Under the pieces are notes generated by a model. That model did no database searches. It was given only the letters and a program-made list of their open reading frames with translations, and had not been told where the DNA came from. Below are positions 1 through 6,100 of a stretch of 9,774 nucleotides of DNA, piece after piece. Within the stretch, counting starts at the first letter, position 1, and each line of letters starts with the position of its first letter. The stretch covers positions 6,436-16,209 of the forward strand of contig LFTP01000079.1 of assembly GCA_001513395.1 (NCBI GenBank). Reading direction: 5' to 3'. The translations under genes and the position numbers were made by a program. The DNA comes from Clostridia bacterium DTU080. Its GTDB lineage: Bacteria > Bacillota > Limnochordia > DTU080.

Positions 1-11
1 CCGCCAATACG

Positions 12-49
12 GGACCCGCAGTGTTTTGTGGGTCCTTCTTTGGTTTTTT
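12..49 (+). terminator. Intrinsic terminator of an upstream transcription unit
   Basis: A 9-bp stem (12-20 with 27-35, one G-T wobble) closes a 6-nt loop and is followed by a T-rich run up to 49. This is the standard Rho-independent form. The gene it serves lies outside the window. It shows that the oxidoreductase at 144 starts a new transcription unit. Confidence 0.85.
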
Positions 50-143
50 ATAGGCAGGGATGTTGCCTTTCAAGATGAATGAGGAGTTGTAAGGCAAGCA
101 CACTTATATGCGGCCTCACATCACGCAGGGAAGGTGAACATGA

Positions 144-1214
144 GTGACTGTACGGATTGGGATTATTGGCACCGGTGGTATCTCCCGTTCGCACTTGAGG
201 AATCTGGTTTGTAACCCTGATGCGGAAGTTGTAGGCTTGTGTGATATCGTCCCGGAGCAGATCGATAAGACCAGGCAGGTAGTCAATGACCATGTTGAGA
301 AGGAACTCGAGGCCGGACGCTTTGCCAGACGGCTCGACGCCGTCGGATACACCGACTACAGAGAGATGATCCGCAAAGAGCGGCTGGACGGAGTCTATCT
401 GTGTCTGCCGCCCTACGTACACGGAGATCCTGAAGAGGCAGTGATCGAGGCCGGAATCCACATGCTCGTCGAAAAGCCCATTACTCTGGATCTGGCCTTG
501 GCTTCACGGATTCTCGACGCTATACAGCGCAAGGGTCTGATCGCCGCCTCGGGCTATCAGTTGCGCTACAGCCCGCAGATCGAAAAGGCAAAAGAGCTCC
601 TCGAAGGTAAGACGATTGGTATGGCCTTGGCCATGCGCTTCGGAGGTACGCCGGGAACCCCTTGGTACACAAGGCAAGAGACCTGCGGAGGCCAGTTGGT
701 CGAGCAGGCGACTCACCACGTCGATCAGCTGCGCTATCTCGTCGGCGAGGTAGATACGGTCTATGCTTCCGCGGATTTGCGCATCAACCACAAGAACAAC
801 CCTAACTATGACATTTTCGACGTCAACTGCATGACCATGACCTTTGTCAACGGGGTCGTCGCCAACTTCGCCAACAGTCTCATTTCCGGCTACGGAACCC
901 CGCCTGAGGCCCGGGGCGTGCATGTGTTTGCTGAGAATATCACCGTTTCACTTCCTCTGGGACGCCCGATGCGGGTCATAACACCGGAAGGGACACAGGA
1001 GTTCCCGGACAGCAACAACCCCATGGCTTTGGAAGACGCCGCCTTTGTAGAGGCGATCAAGACTGGGAATGCTTCTCTTATCAAGTCTGACTACCTCAGC
1101 GGCATTCGCTCCTTGGCCGTAACCATAGCCGGTGAGCGTTCCGCCCGGACGGGCAAGCCGGTCAGCGTGCCGGAGTTGCTGAAGGCGGAAGCACCGAACG
1201 CGGCATCCGACTAA
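144..1214 (+). CDS. Gfo/Idh/MocA family NAD(P)-dependent oxidoreductase
   Basis: A 356-aa cytosolic protein of the usual family length. The N-terminal Rossmann fold shows IGIIGTGGIS at residues 5-14. The family signature EKP is at 110-112, with Lys111 the expected catalytic lysine. The C-terminal half has GGQLVEQATHHVDQ (182-195), which carries the family's HxxD catalytic element. Members oxidise or reduce a sugar or cyclitol hydroxyl with NAD(P); the substrate cannot be read from the sequence. The start is GTG at 144, preceded by AGGGAAGGTGA at 127-137 with about 6 nt spacing. An ATG at 140 lies in another frame. The gene sits 13 nt upstream of a TIM-barrel isomerase, so the two are probably cotranscribed and act on the same substrate. 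No signal peptide or frame damage is seen. Family assignment is firm; the reaction is not known. Confidence 0.93.
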   Translation: MTVRIGIIGTGGISRSHLRNLVCNPDAEVVGLCDIVPEQIDKTRQVVNDHVEKELEAGRFARRLDAVGYTDYREMIRKERLDGVYLCLPPYVHGDPEEAVIEAGIHMLVEKPITLDLALASRILDAIQRKGLIAASGYQLRYSPQIEKAKELLEGKTIGMALAMRFGGTPGTPWYTRQETCGGQLVEQATHHVDQLRYLVGEVDTVYASADLRINHKNNPNYDIFDVNCMTMTFVNGVVANFANSLISGYGTPPEARGVHVFAENITVSLPLGRPMRVITPEGTQEFPDSNNPMALEDAAFVEAIKTGNASLIKSDYLSGIRSLAVTIAGERSARTGKPVSVPELLKAEAPNAASD

Positions 1215-1227
1215 GGGGGAGCAGGGC

Positions 1228-2001
1228 ATGCGGATAGGCATTCTTGATGTCATACTGGGTACAAGCTGGGATAAGCTGTATTCCACGGCGGCGAGCGTTG
1301 GCTTTGACGGCGTGGAGCTGGGAGTCCATGCGTCACGGGCCGCTCAAAGCTCATTGTGGCAGGCTTCCACGAGAGCCTCTCTCGCTGAGGATTCCCGTCA
1401 GACCGGTGTGGAGACCGCTTCCCTGTGCATTCACGGCTGGGGGCCGCTTGCCGCCGCGCCGGAGACTCGCGAAGAGGCCATCAAGGTGGCCCGGGAGGCA
1501 GTGGGTTTTGCTTTCGAGCTCGGCGCCAAAGTGATTCTGATGCCCCTGGGTGCTCCGCAGGAAATGAGCTATGATGAGGCGGCGGACGGATGGGTGGAAG
1601 CACTTAAGGCGGCCGGATCCGATGCGGCCGAAGCCGGTGTGGTCCTGGCCATGGAAAGCGTCGGACGCACCCATACGCAGTCGGCTGAACGCTTCGAGAA
1701 GCTCTTGGAGCGTACCGGAGGCGTCGGCGTGGGCATCTACTACGATGTGGGTAACGCTTTGTATCAGGGCTTTGACCCGATTGGCGACATACGCCGGCTG
1801 GGGACATCGATCACCCAGGTGCACGTCAAACAGCCCGGCAAGTATCTGTTGGCGGACGGTCCGCTGCACATAGCCAAGTTGATCGAAACGCTGCAGGAGG
1901 TCGGCTACGACGGATATCTCGTCTTGGAGACGTCGACGCTTGATGATGCGATTGCGTCCGCACGGGCCAATCTGCAGTTTCTGCGGAGCGTTTTGGGATA
2001 G
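1228..2001 (+). CDS. Sugar phosphate isomerase/epimerase, xylose isomerase-like TIM barrel
   Basis: A 257-aa protein of the AP endonuclease 2/xylose isomerase-like TIM-barrel family. It opens with a typical first strand (MRIGILDVIL), followed by GFDGVELGV at 25-33. The four metal ligands expected of the family can be placed: Glu143 in LAMESVG, Asp173 in YYDVGN, His199 in QVHVKQ and Glu234 in LVLETS. Members catalyse metal-dependent isomerisation, epimerisation or dehydration of sugars, keto-sugars or inosose. The ATG at 1228 follows AGGGGGAGCAGGG with good spacing. The 13-nt gap after the oxidoreductase implies one mRNA. A plausible joint role is oxidation of a sugar or cyclitol by the first enzyme, then isomerisation of the keto product here; this is inferred from pairing. 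A perfect hairpin at 2016-2049 follows the stop. Confidence 0.9.
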   Translation: MRIGILDVILGTSWDKLYSTAASVGFDGVELGVHASRAAQSSLWQASTRASLAEDSRQTGVETASLCIHGWGPLAAAPETREEAIKVAREAVGFAFELGAKVILMPLGAPQEMSYDEAADGWVEALKAAGSDAAEAGVVLAMESVGRTHTQSAERFEKLLERTGGVGVGIYYDVGNALYQGFDPIGDIRRLGTSITQVHVKQPGKYLLADGPLHIAKLIETLQEVGYDGYLVLETSTLDDAIASARANLQFLRSVLG

Positions 2002-2015
2002 TAAAGTTACGAATT

Positions 2016-2049
2016 GATCGACCCTCGGGGCTCTTTTCGAGGGTCGATC
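2016..2049 (+). terminator. Perfect 12-bp hairpin after the isomerase gene, possible terminator
   Basis: GATCGACCCTCG (2016-2027) is the exact complement of CGAGGGTCGATC (2038-2049), with a 10-nt loop containing TTTT. It lies 14 nt after the isomerase stop codon, where a terminator is expected. There is no U-tract after the right arm on either strand, so intrinsic termination is uncertain. It may instead act as a 3'-end stabiliser or be Rho-assisted. Confidence 0.5.
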
Positions 2050-2071
2050 ACAGGGTAACTCGATGAGGGCT

Positions 2072-2099
2072 TTGAGTGCTTCGGACGCTACCGTATGAG
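2072..2099 (+). promoter_or_regulatory. Possible sigma70 promoter for the DUF501-Ppx gene
   Basis: TTGAGT (2072-2077) and TATGAG (2094-2099) are separated by 16 bp. Each box matches four of six consensus positions. The pair lies just after the 2016-2049 hairpin and upstream of the inverted repeats, so it would give a leader of roughly 240 nt. This is a consensus match only and is weak. Confidence 0.25.
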
Positions 2100-2142
2100 A
2101 AACAGATGTCCCGGAGCGGAATCGTTGGTCGCAGGCGGTCGA

Positions 2143-2174
2143 GTGACACTGATCAGATCAGTAGACAGTGTCAC
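2143..2174 (+). repeat. Inverted repeat with nested palindrome in the DUF501-Ppx leader
   Basis: GTGACACTG (2143-2151) and CAGTGTCAC (2166-2174) are exact complements. Inside them ACTGATC (2148-2154) and GATCAGT (2156-2162) form a second, mutually exclusive perfect palindrome around one A. The interval 2002-2348 has no credible gene. This element could be an operator or an RNA hairpin; the sequence does not decide. Confidence 0.55.
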
Positions 2175-2210
2175 CTGCCAGGGTCGCTTGATGACATCCG
2201 TGAGTTGCGG

Positions 2211-2235
2211 GCAGGAGTGTGCTAAACGCTCCTGC
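2211..2235 (+). repeat. 9-bp hairpin in the DUF501-Ppx leader
   Basis: GCAGGAGTG (2211-2219) pairs with CGCTCCTGC (2227-2235) with one G-T wobble and a 7-nt loop TGCTAAA. What follows (ATCTCACTTTACAG) is only mildly T-rich, so it is not a clear terminator. GGCAGG at 2210-2215 can also pair with CCTGCC at 2174-2179, which would compete with this hairpin. Confidence 0.45.
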
Positions 2236-2348
2236 ATCTCACTTTACAGCTTGATTGTCCTAAAGAACCCGGCGCGGATCATCCGATGCCGTTTAGAGGG
2301 AGCGGTCCGCGAACGGCAATGGTGTTTTTTCGCGGGAGGCGAGTGTGT

Positions 2349-3968
2349 TTGAAGGATTGGTGGAGCAGACCTACCGATGAAGATATGCGGTGTATTGCAG
2401 CTCAGTTGCAGCGCAAGCCGCGTCAGGTCATCGCGGTGGCCCGCCGGTGTCGCTTTGGCTTCCCGCAAGTCATCGTTACAAACCCTGTGGTCTGGGGTCC
2501 TCTGCGGCGTTCCGAACAGAAGGCGGCTCGATCCGAGCACGAGCCTCGGGTCTTTCCCACGCTGTATTGGCTGACGTGTCCGTATTTGGTTTCCGCGGTG
2601 GGGCGCCTGGAAAGCCAGGGCTGGGTGGGTAGGCTCAAGACTTGGTTGGAAGCGGAAGGTCTGCAAGAAAAATGGGCGGATGTCCACCGCCGGGCGGCGG
2701 TAGAGCGCTTGGAGGTGTTGCCGGAAGAACACGGACGCCTGATGCGACAGGTACATCCGTCTCAGTGGCAGGTTCTCGTATCTTCAGGTGTCGGCGGAAT
2801 GAGAAGTGTCGAGGGCATCAAGTGTCTGCATGCCCATTTGGGGGATTATCTGGCCGGGCCGGTGGGGGAAGAGCGCTCATTGGAGCGCGTCGATGACATC
2901 CCGGGCAGTCGCAATCCGGTGGGAGCCAAGACGCTGGCCCTGCTTTTGCATCACGGTGTGGATGTTTCGGGATGCTGGGATTGTATGTGCGGGGATCCTC
3001 CGCCGATAAGGCGTATTGTAGCTATTGATGTCGGATCGAATTCGTGTCGCATGCTGGCCGTCGATGTAGACGATGTCGGTCGTCAGCAGCGGGCTGCCGC
3101 GGCTTTGCAAAGCACTCGCCTGGCCGCCGGATTGCAGGTTCACGGCACCTTGATGCCTGCGGCCCTGCAACGCACGCTCCATGCTCTTGAGATGTTTCTT
3201 CGGACAGGTCGTGAGGGAAAGGCGGAAGAAGAGATCCAGGTGTTGGCGGTGGCCACACAGGCCGTGCGCGAGGCGGCCAATCCCGAAGCACTGCTTTGGC
3301 CGGCCTGGGAGCGACTGGGATTGGCTTTGCGGGTGATCTCGGGAGAACAAGAGGGGCGACTGGCCTTTGCGGGTATCAGTGCAATCTTGGGCGACAAGTG
3401 CCCGCCGGAGGAAGCGGTCGGTGTCTTGGATATCGGAGGCGGCAGTACCGAAGTCGTGGTGGGGACGGCTGAAGAAGGAATGATTTGGTCCGCCAGCGTG
3501 AAGACGGGTGCCGTACGCCTCACGGATGAGATTTCATTGTCCGGTCATGATGCGGTGGGGGATGTAAAGGCCCTGTTCCACGCCGCAAATGAGAAGTTGG
3601 AGCAAAGTCTGATTCCCGCCGCGAGGCTTTTGCCTGACGAAGAAGGGCTTTTAATCGGCGTCGGCGGCACGCTGACCTCATTGGCCGCTATCGATCTGCG
3701 GCTTGAGGTCTACGATCCGCAGCGCGTGCAAGGACACGTGCTCACCTACGGGCGTATAGCTGAGATGGCCGAGTGGTTGGCGGCCATGCCCTTGGTTCAA
3801 AGACGACAGGTGCCCGGCTTGCAACCTGAACGGGCGGACATCATCTTGGCCGGGGCGGCTATCGCTTTGGCGGCCATGGATCTGTTGCGAAAGAAACGGA
3901 TTATCATCAGTGAAGCGGATCTGTTGCAGGGGATGATTGAGACTTTCCAGATGCGAAAAGAGCCGTAG
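2349..3968 (+). CDS. DUF501 and Ppx/GppA phosphatase fusion protein
   Basis: One uninterrupted frame of 539 aa from TTG 2349. Residues about 2-215 match DUF501: FPTLYWLTCP (69-78), a GRLE segment, KCLHAH (158-163), NPVGAK, and a terminal CxxCxC (Cys209, 212, 214) that could bind metal. Residues about 220-535 are an ASKHA-fold Ppx/GppA domain: VAIDVGSNSCRML (224-236), ISGEQEGRLA (330-339) with the expected catalytic Glu335, GVLDIGGGSTEVV (358-370) and GVGGTLTSLAA (437-447). It is the short single-domain type without an HD domain. The family hydrolyses polyphosphate or pppGpp; which one cannot be told. DUF501 has no assigned function but commonly neighbours ppx in Actinobacteria. The frame stays open upstream to ATG 2286, but GGGAGG at 2334-2339 fits TTG 2349 (9 nt) best; GTG 2343 is the alternative. 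Confidence 0.88.
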   Translation: MKDWWSRPTDEDMRCIAAQLQRKPRQVIAVARRCRFGFPQVIVTNPVVWGPLRRSEQKAARSEHEPRVFPTLYWLTCPYLVSAVGRLESQGWVGRLKTWLEAEGLQEKWADVHRRAAVERLEVLPEEHGRLMRQVHPSQWQVLVSSGVGGMRSVEGIKCLHAHLGDYLAGPVGEERSLERVDDIPGSRNPVGAKTLALLLHHGVDVSGCWDCMCGDPPPIRRIVAIDVGSNSCRMLAVDVDDVGRQQRAAAALQSTRLAAGLQVHGTLMPAALQRTLHALEMFLRTGREGKAEEEIQVLAVATQAVREAANPEALLWPAWERLGLALRVISGEQEGRLAFAGISAILGDKCPPEEAVGVLDIGGGSTEVVVGTAEEGMIWSASVKTGAVRLTDEISLSGHDAVGDVKALFHAANEKLEQSLIPAARLLPDEEGLLIGVGGTLTSLAAIDLRLEVYDPQRVQGHVLTYGRIAEMAEWLAAMPLVQRRQVPGLQPERADIILAGAAIALAAMDLLRKKRIIISEADLLQGMIETFQMRKEP

Positions 3969-3973
3969 TGGGT

Positions 3974-3979
3974 TATAAT
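3974..3979 (+). promoter_or_regulatory. -10 box of the tRNA-Leu gene
   Basis: A perfect TATAAT lies 14 nt before the tRNA 5' end and 6 nt after the stop of the DUF501-Ppx gene. No good -35 hexamer is visible at the normal distance, where the sequence is the 3' end of that gene. The tRNA may therefore be transcribed from its own promoter, by read-through, or both. Confidence 0.5.
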
Positions 3980-3992
3980 AATAAGCGGATAG

Positions 3993-4080
3993 GCCGGAGT
4001 GACGGAATGGCAGACGTTGGGGACTTAAAATCCTCTGGGTTTAAACACCCGTGCGGGTTCGACTCCCGCCTCCGGCACCA
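3993..4080 (+). tRNA. tRNA-Leu, anticodon UAA
   Basis: A complete class II tRNA. Acceptor GCCGGAG (3993-3999) pairs with CTCCGGC (4070-4076), followed by discriminator A and an encoded CCA (4078-4080). The anticodon arm is GGGGA, loop CTTAAAA, TCCTC, so the anticodon is TAA and it reads UUA (and UUG by wobble). A long variable arm of the leucine type follows. The T arm is GCGGG, loop TTCGACT, CCCGC (4053-4069). It sits 24 nt after the DUF501-Ppx stop and has its own terminator just downstream. Confidence 0.97.
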
Positions 4081-4089
4081 CGATGTGAA

Positions 4090-4131
4090 GGGGCTGTCCC
4101 AAAGCGTATGGGGCAGCCCCTGCGGTTTTTT
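4090..4131 (+). terminator. Intrinsic terminator of tRNA-Leu
   Basis: An 11-bp stem, GGGGCTGTCCC (4090-4100) with GGGGCAGCCCC (4110-4120), one wobble, 9-nt loop, followed by TGCGG and TTTTTT (4126-4131). It lies 9 nt after the tRNA CCA end and closes this unit. Confidence 0.9.
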
Positions 4132-4140
4132 GCGCTCGAC

Positions 4141-4816
4141 ATGGAGTGTTTCCTTCCGGATGAGCCGAACAAGGGGCTGGAAAGACGAGGGCATGTCTTC
4201 TGCCGATATGCCGCCTGCATGGTTTATGTGCAGGCTCGGCGGGCCGGAGAGCGAGTCATGGAATCGATCTCCCGGTTCTTGGAGAGTAAGCTTACGCTCA
4301 AGGTCAACCGTGAGAAAAGCGCGGTTGGTCTTGGCGGCGGATATTCCTCGGCTACTCCATGACCTTTCACATGAAGCCGCGACTCAAAGCAGCGCCGAAA
4401 TCAGTGACACGACTCAAGAAAAAAATGAAGGAGCTCTTTCGCCGGGGGAGGGGATAGAGTCTCAGACAAACCCTGTATGAGCTGACTCCGCTTCTGCGCG
4501 GTTGGGGCACCTAATTCCGGCTTGAGCAGGTGAAGAACGTCTTCGAGAAGCTTGACGGCCGTCCCATCCGGCGTCAGCGGAAGCGCTCCTACACTCGGGC
4601 TCGCAACCTGATTAAACGCAGTTGATGGAGGAACGGGCATGGAAGTCCGCCACTAACGGACAAGGCCCCTGATGGAATGCAGGAGCCTCACATCTGAACG
4701 AAGCCTTCAAGAGATTCTTCTGCGCACCTGGCCTGGTGCCGCTGCTCGATCGGCATCGACGCTTTTGCGAGCGCGAGATGACCGCCTCGGCACGAAAACC
4801 GTATTCCCGGTGGTGT
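4141..4816 (+). pseudogene. ltrA-like: Decayed group II intron reverse transcriptase/maturase, C-terminal part
   Basis: Three reading frames in succession align with the C-terminal half of LtrA-type proteins. Frame 1 (from 4141) gives GLERRGHVFCRYA, then AGERVMESISRFLESKL and LKVNREKSAV. The catalytic YADD has become YAA-C, so both active-site aspartates are gone. After a shift near 4327-4331, frame 3 gives IFLGYSMTFHMKPRLK and LFRRGRG, then TAG at 4455. It continues in frame as LRQTLYELTPLLRGWG, TAA, FRLEQVKNVFEKLDG, with about a dozen family residues missing before KRSYTRARNL. Another shift at about 4622 gives EERAWKSATNGQGP, TGA, WNAGASHLNEAFKRFF, LLDRHRRFCERE. The N-terminal half of the protein and the intron 5' end are absent. 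It cannot encode a working enzyme and is an old remnant. Confidence 0.88.
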
Positions 4817-4850
4817 GGTAGGAGGGCGGGAACAATCCCGCCCTCCTACC
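4817..4850. terminator. Perfect 15-bp hairpin between intron remnant and peptidase gene
   Basis: Positions 4817-4831 and 4836-4850 are exact complements with loop ACAA. On the minus strand it begins 15 nt after the peptidase stop codon, so it is well placed to end that transcript. However no U-tract follows on that strand. On the plus strand TTTTTT occurs only at 4862-4867, after an 11-nt gap. It may have been part of the intron RNA 3' end and been reused as a terminator or 3'-end stabiliser. Confidence 0.5.
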
Positions 4851-4865
4851 TGATGATATGCTTTT

Positions 4866-5729
4866 TTAGCGCATACCCAGTTTTTTCAACATGGCATCGA
4901 CGGCGGCCTTATGCTCGGCGACACGCAGAGACAATTTCTGCTTGCGTGAAGTCTCCACGATCATGCCCTTAGTGCCCAATCTGATGGAGACGGCCCTCGC
5001 CAGACTGCCGGCCACGGGGTATTTCAGGACAGTAAAGGCGTGCTTGGGGTTGGAAACCAGAGCGCTGGCCGCTTTGGCCATGGCGCTAGCCATCGGGGCG
5101 GCGCTAGGCAACGGATAGTAGATCACTGTCTGACCGACGGACTTCTTGTTAATCTTGTGGAAGTCATAGCCTTCGTGCAAATCCACAAGCCACTCCGGAC
5201 GGTATTTTGCCATCAGGTTCCAGATGTCTTTAGCCAGAGAATTCCTCGGCGAATCGGTCTTCGTGCGCGGGAAGGCCCGGTTCATATCACCCAGGCTGCT
5301 GGTACGTTTACCCGCTTTCACGGCCGGTTTGTTGAGCTCCGGAATGACGATCAGCCGTCCTTTTTTTACCGTGAAGTCTTTGATCTCCCGAGCCGCCATA
5401 TAGCCCGCTTTTTCGTTGCCATGCATGCCGCCGATGACTACGACGGTAGGTCCTTTGACTCCGCTGTTGTAGATATAATAAGGAGTTTCATGCTTGGTGC
5501 CCTTGGCGAGAACGCCTTTTACCAGACCCGCACCGAGGACTTCGGAGTCTTCGGGTGGCCAAGTGACCGCCGGTTCCCAAGGGCCAGTGATAAAAGTGCT
5601 CCAGCCCATCTCGACGGGTGATGCATGGATTGCTTGAGAGGCCAGACCGATCAGTGTGACGGTCAGAGCAATGACTGTGATGAGAAGGCTGCCATGACAT
5701 TTGCTGCGACATTTGCCTTGTGTGTACAT
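4866..5729 (-). CDS. Secreted M14-family zinc carboxypeptidase (AstE/AspA-like)
   Basis: A 287-aa protein with an N-terminal signal: basic MYTQGKCRSKCHG, a hydrophobic core at about 14-30, and a likely cut after SQAIHA (36). The rest is an M14 fold of the succinylglutamate desuccinylase/aspartoacylase type. Zinc ligands His103 and Glu106 lie in GGMHGNE, His185 in VDLHEG. The substrate-binding Asn-Arg is in GDMNRAFP (Arg151), and the catalytic Glu259 in MIVETSRKQ. All key residues are intact. It should act outside the cytoplasmic membrane, releasing a terminal amino acid or acyl group; the substrate is unknown, and cell-wall or dietary peptides are possible. ATG 5729 follows AGGGGAGA on this strand. 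It is transcribed away from the B12 operon, and no regulatory link is visible. Confidence 0.9.
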   Translation of the reverse strand: MYTQGKCRSKCHGSLLITVIALTVTLIGLASQAIHASPVEMGWSTFITGPWEPAVTWPPEDSEVLGAGLVKGVLAKGTKHETPYYIYNSGVKGPTVVVIGGMHGNEKAGYMAAREIKDFTVKKGRLIVIPELNKPAVKAGKRTSSLGDMNRAFPRTKTDSPRNSLAKDIWNLMAKYRPEWLVDLHEGYDFHKINKKSVGQTVIYYPLPSAAPMASAMAKAASALVSNPKHAFTVLKYPVAGSLARAVSIRLGTKGMIVETSRKQKLSLRVAEHKAAVDAMLKKLGMR

Positions 5730-5841
5730 GAATCTCCCCTCTTTTTTGTCCGGCCGGTGAAAAAGCCGGATTGAGTTGCAAAGAAAGACTTTGCTGCAGG
5801 CAGCGGCTGAGCCTGCCGGGAAGTCTCGGCTGCGCTGGCAC

Positions 5842-5870
5842 TTGCTTCAAAGTGTTCCATGGTATAAGAT
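5842..5870 (+). promoter_or_regulatory. Probable promoter of the B12 operon
   Basis: TTGCTT (5842-5847) and TAAGAT (5865-5870) are 17 bp apart, within TATAAGAT, about 24 nt before the first riboswitch stem. Position and spacing fit a sigma70 promoter whose transcript would start near 5877. The rest of the divergent gap 5730-5841 holds small hairpins (5749-5770 and 5796-5816) but no gene. Confidence 0.5.
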
Positions 5871-5889
5871 GGGGGCGAAAAATCGAATA

Positions 5890-6040
5890 CGCGCTAACCA
5901 GGAGCTAGGGAATCAGGTGCAAATCCTGAACGGTCCCGCCACTGTAACCGGGGAGCCCGCGGAGTCGCCACTGTCGTGAGATGGGAAGGTATCCGCACAA
6001 CGGCCGCGATCCGGAAGTCAGGAGACCTGCCTGGTTAGGT
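5890..6040 (+). ncRNA. Cobalamin (AdoCbl) riboswitch
   Basis: The aptamer core is clear by eye. A perfect 9-bp P1 pairs CTAACCAGG (5894-5902) with CCTGGTTAG (6030-6038). Between them lie AGGGAATCAGGTGCAAATCC, CGGTCCCGCCACTGTAA (B12 box, GCCACTG at 5938-5944), a second GCCACTG at 5967-5973, and the conserved GATCCGGAAGTCAGGAGACC run ending in CTGCC. Downstream, GTACC (6041-6045) can pair with GGTAC (6068-6072), possibly a P13-like stem. An intrinsic terminator at 6101-6135 lies before the first gene. The expected action is binding of adenosyl- or related cobalamin favouring termination, so uptake and synthesis genes are off when B12 is plentiful. Direction of control is inferred from the family. 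Confidence 0.95.
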
Positions 6041-6100
6041 GTACCGTGATCCTTCGGAGTAAAGGTGGGTACTTTGGTCTGCGCTTTTTGTCGCGCGCAT

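Larger units (their letters stand above)
4135..4850 (+). mobile_element. Remnant of a group II intron (3' part)
   Basis: This covers the decayed maturase and a terminal hairpin. The left edge is set only by where protein similarity fades, just after the tRNA-Leu terminator. The right edge is set by the hairpin at 4817-4850, which falls where the structured 3' end of such introns is expected. No 5' intron boundary, exon-binding sites or flanking repeats could be recognised, and a proper domain V was not confidently placed. It fills nearly all of the gap between the terminator and the peptidase gene. Confidence 0.6.

Noticed and set aside
2286..2348. Upstream start at ATG 2286 for the DUF501-Ppx gene
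   Set aside because: No SD at that site and the added residues do not resemble DUF501; GGGAGG at 2334-2339 points to 2343 or 2349.
2095..2352. 85-aa open frame in the leader
   Set aside because: No SD, no recognisable similarity, and it is built across the inverted repeats; a chance frame in structured sequence.
2244..2756. 170-aa minus-strand open frame
   Set aside because: Antisense shadow of the DUF501 region, low-complexity and without motifs.
3968..4480. 170-aa open frame on the plus strand
   Set aside because: It runs through the tRNA-Leu gene and its terminator and then through the maturase remnant in a mixed frame; no protein similarity of its own.
4736..4972. 78-aa plus-strand open frame
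   Set aside because: Its first half is the maturase tail and its second half is antisense to the peptidase 3' end.
5040..5621. 193-aa plus-strand open frame opposite the peptidase gene
   Set aside because: Fully antisense to a gene with intact catalytic motifs; no family features.
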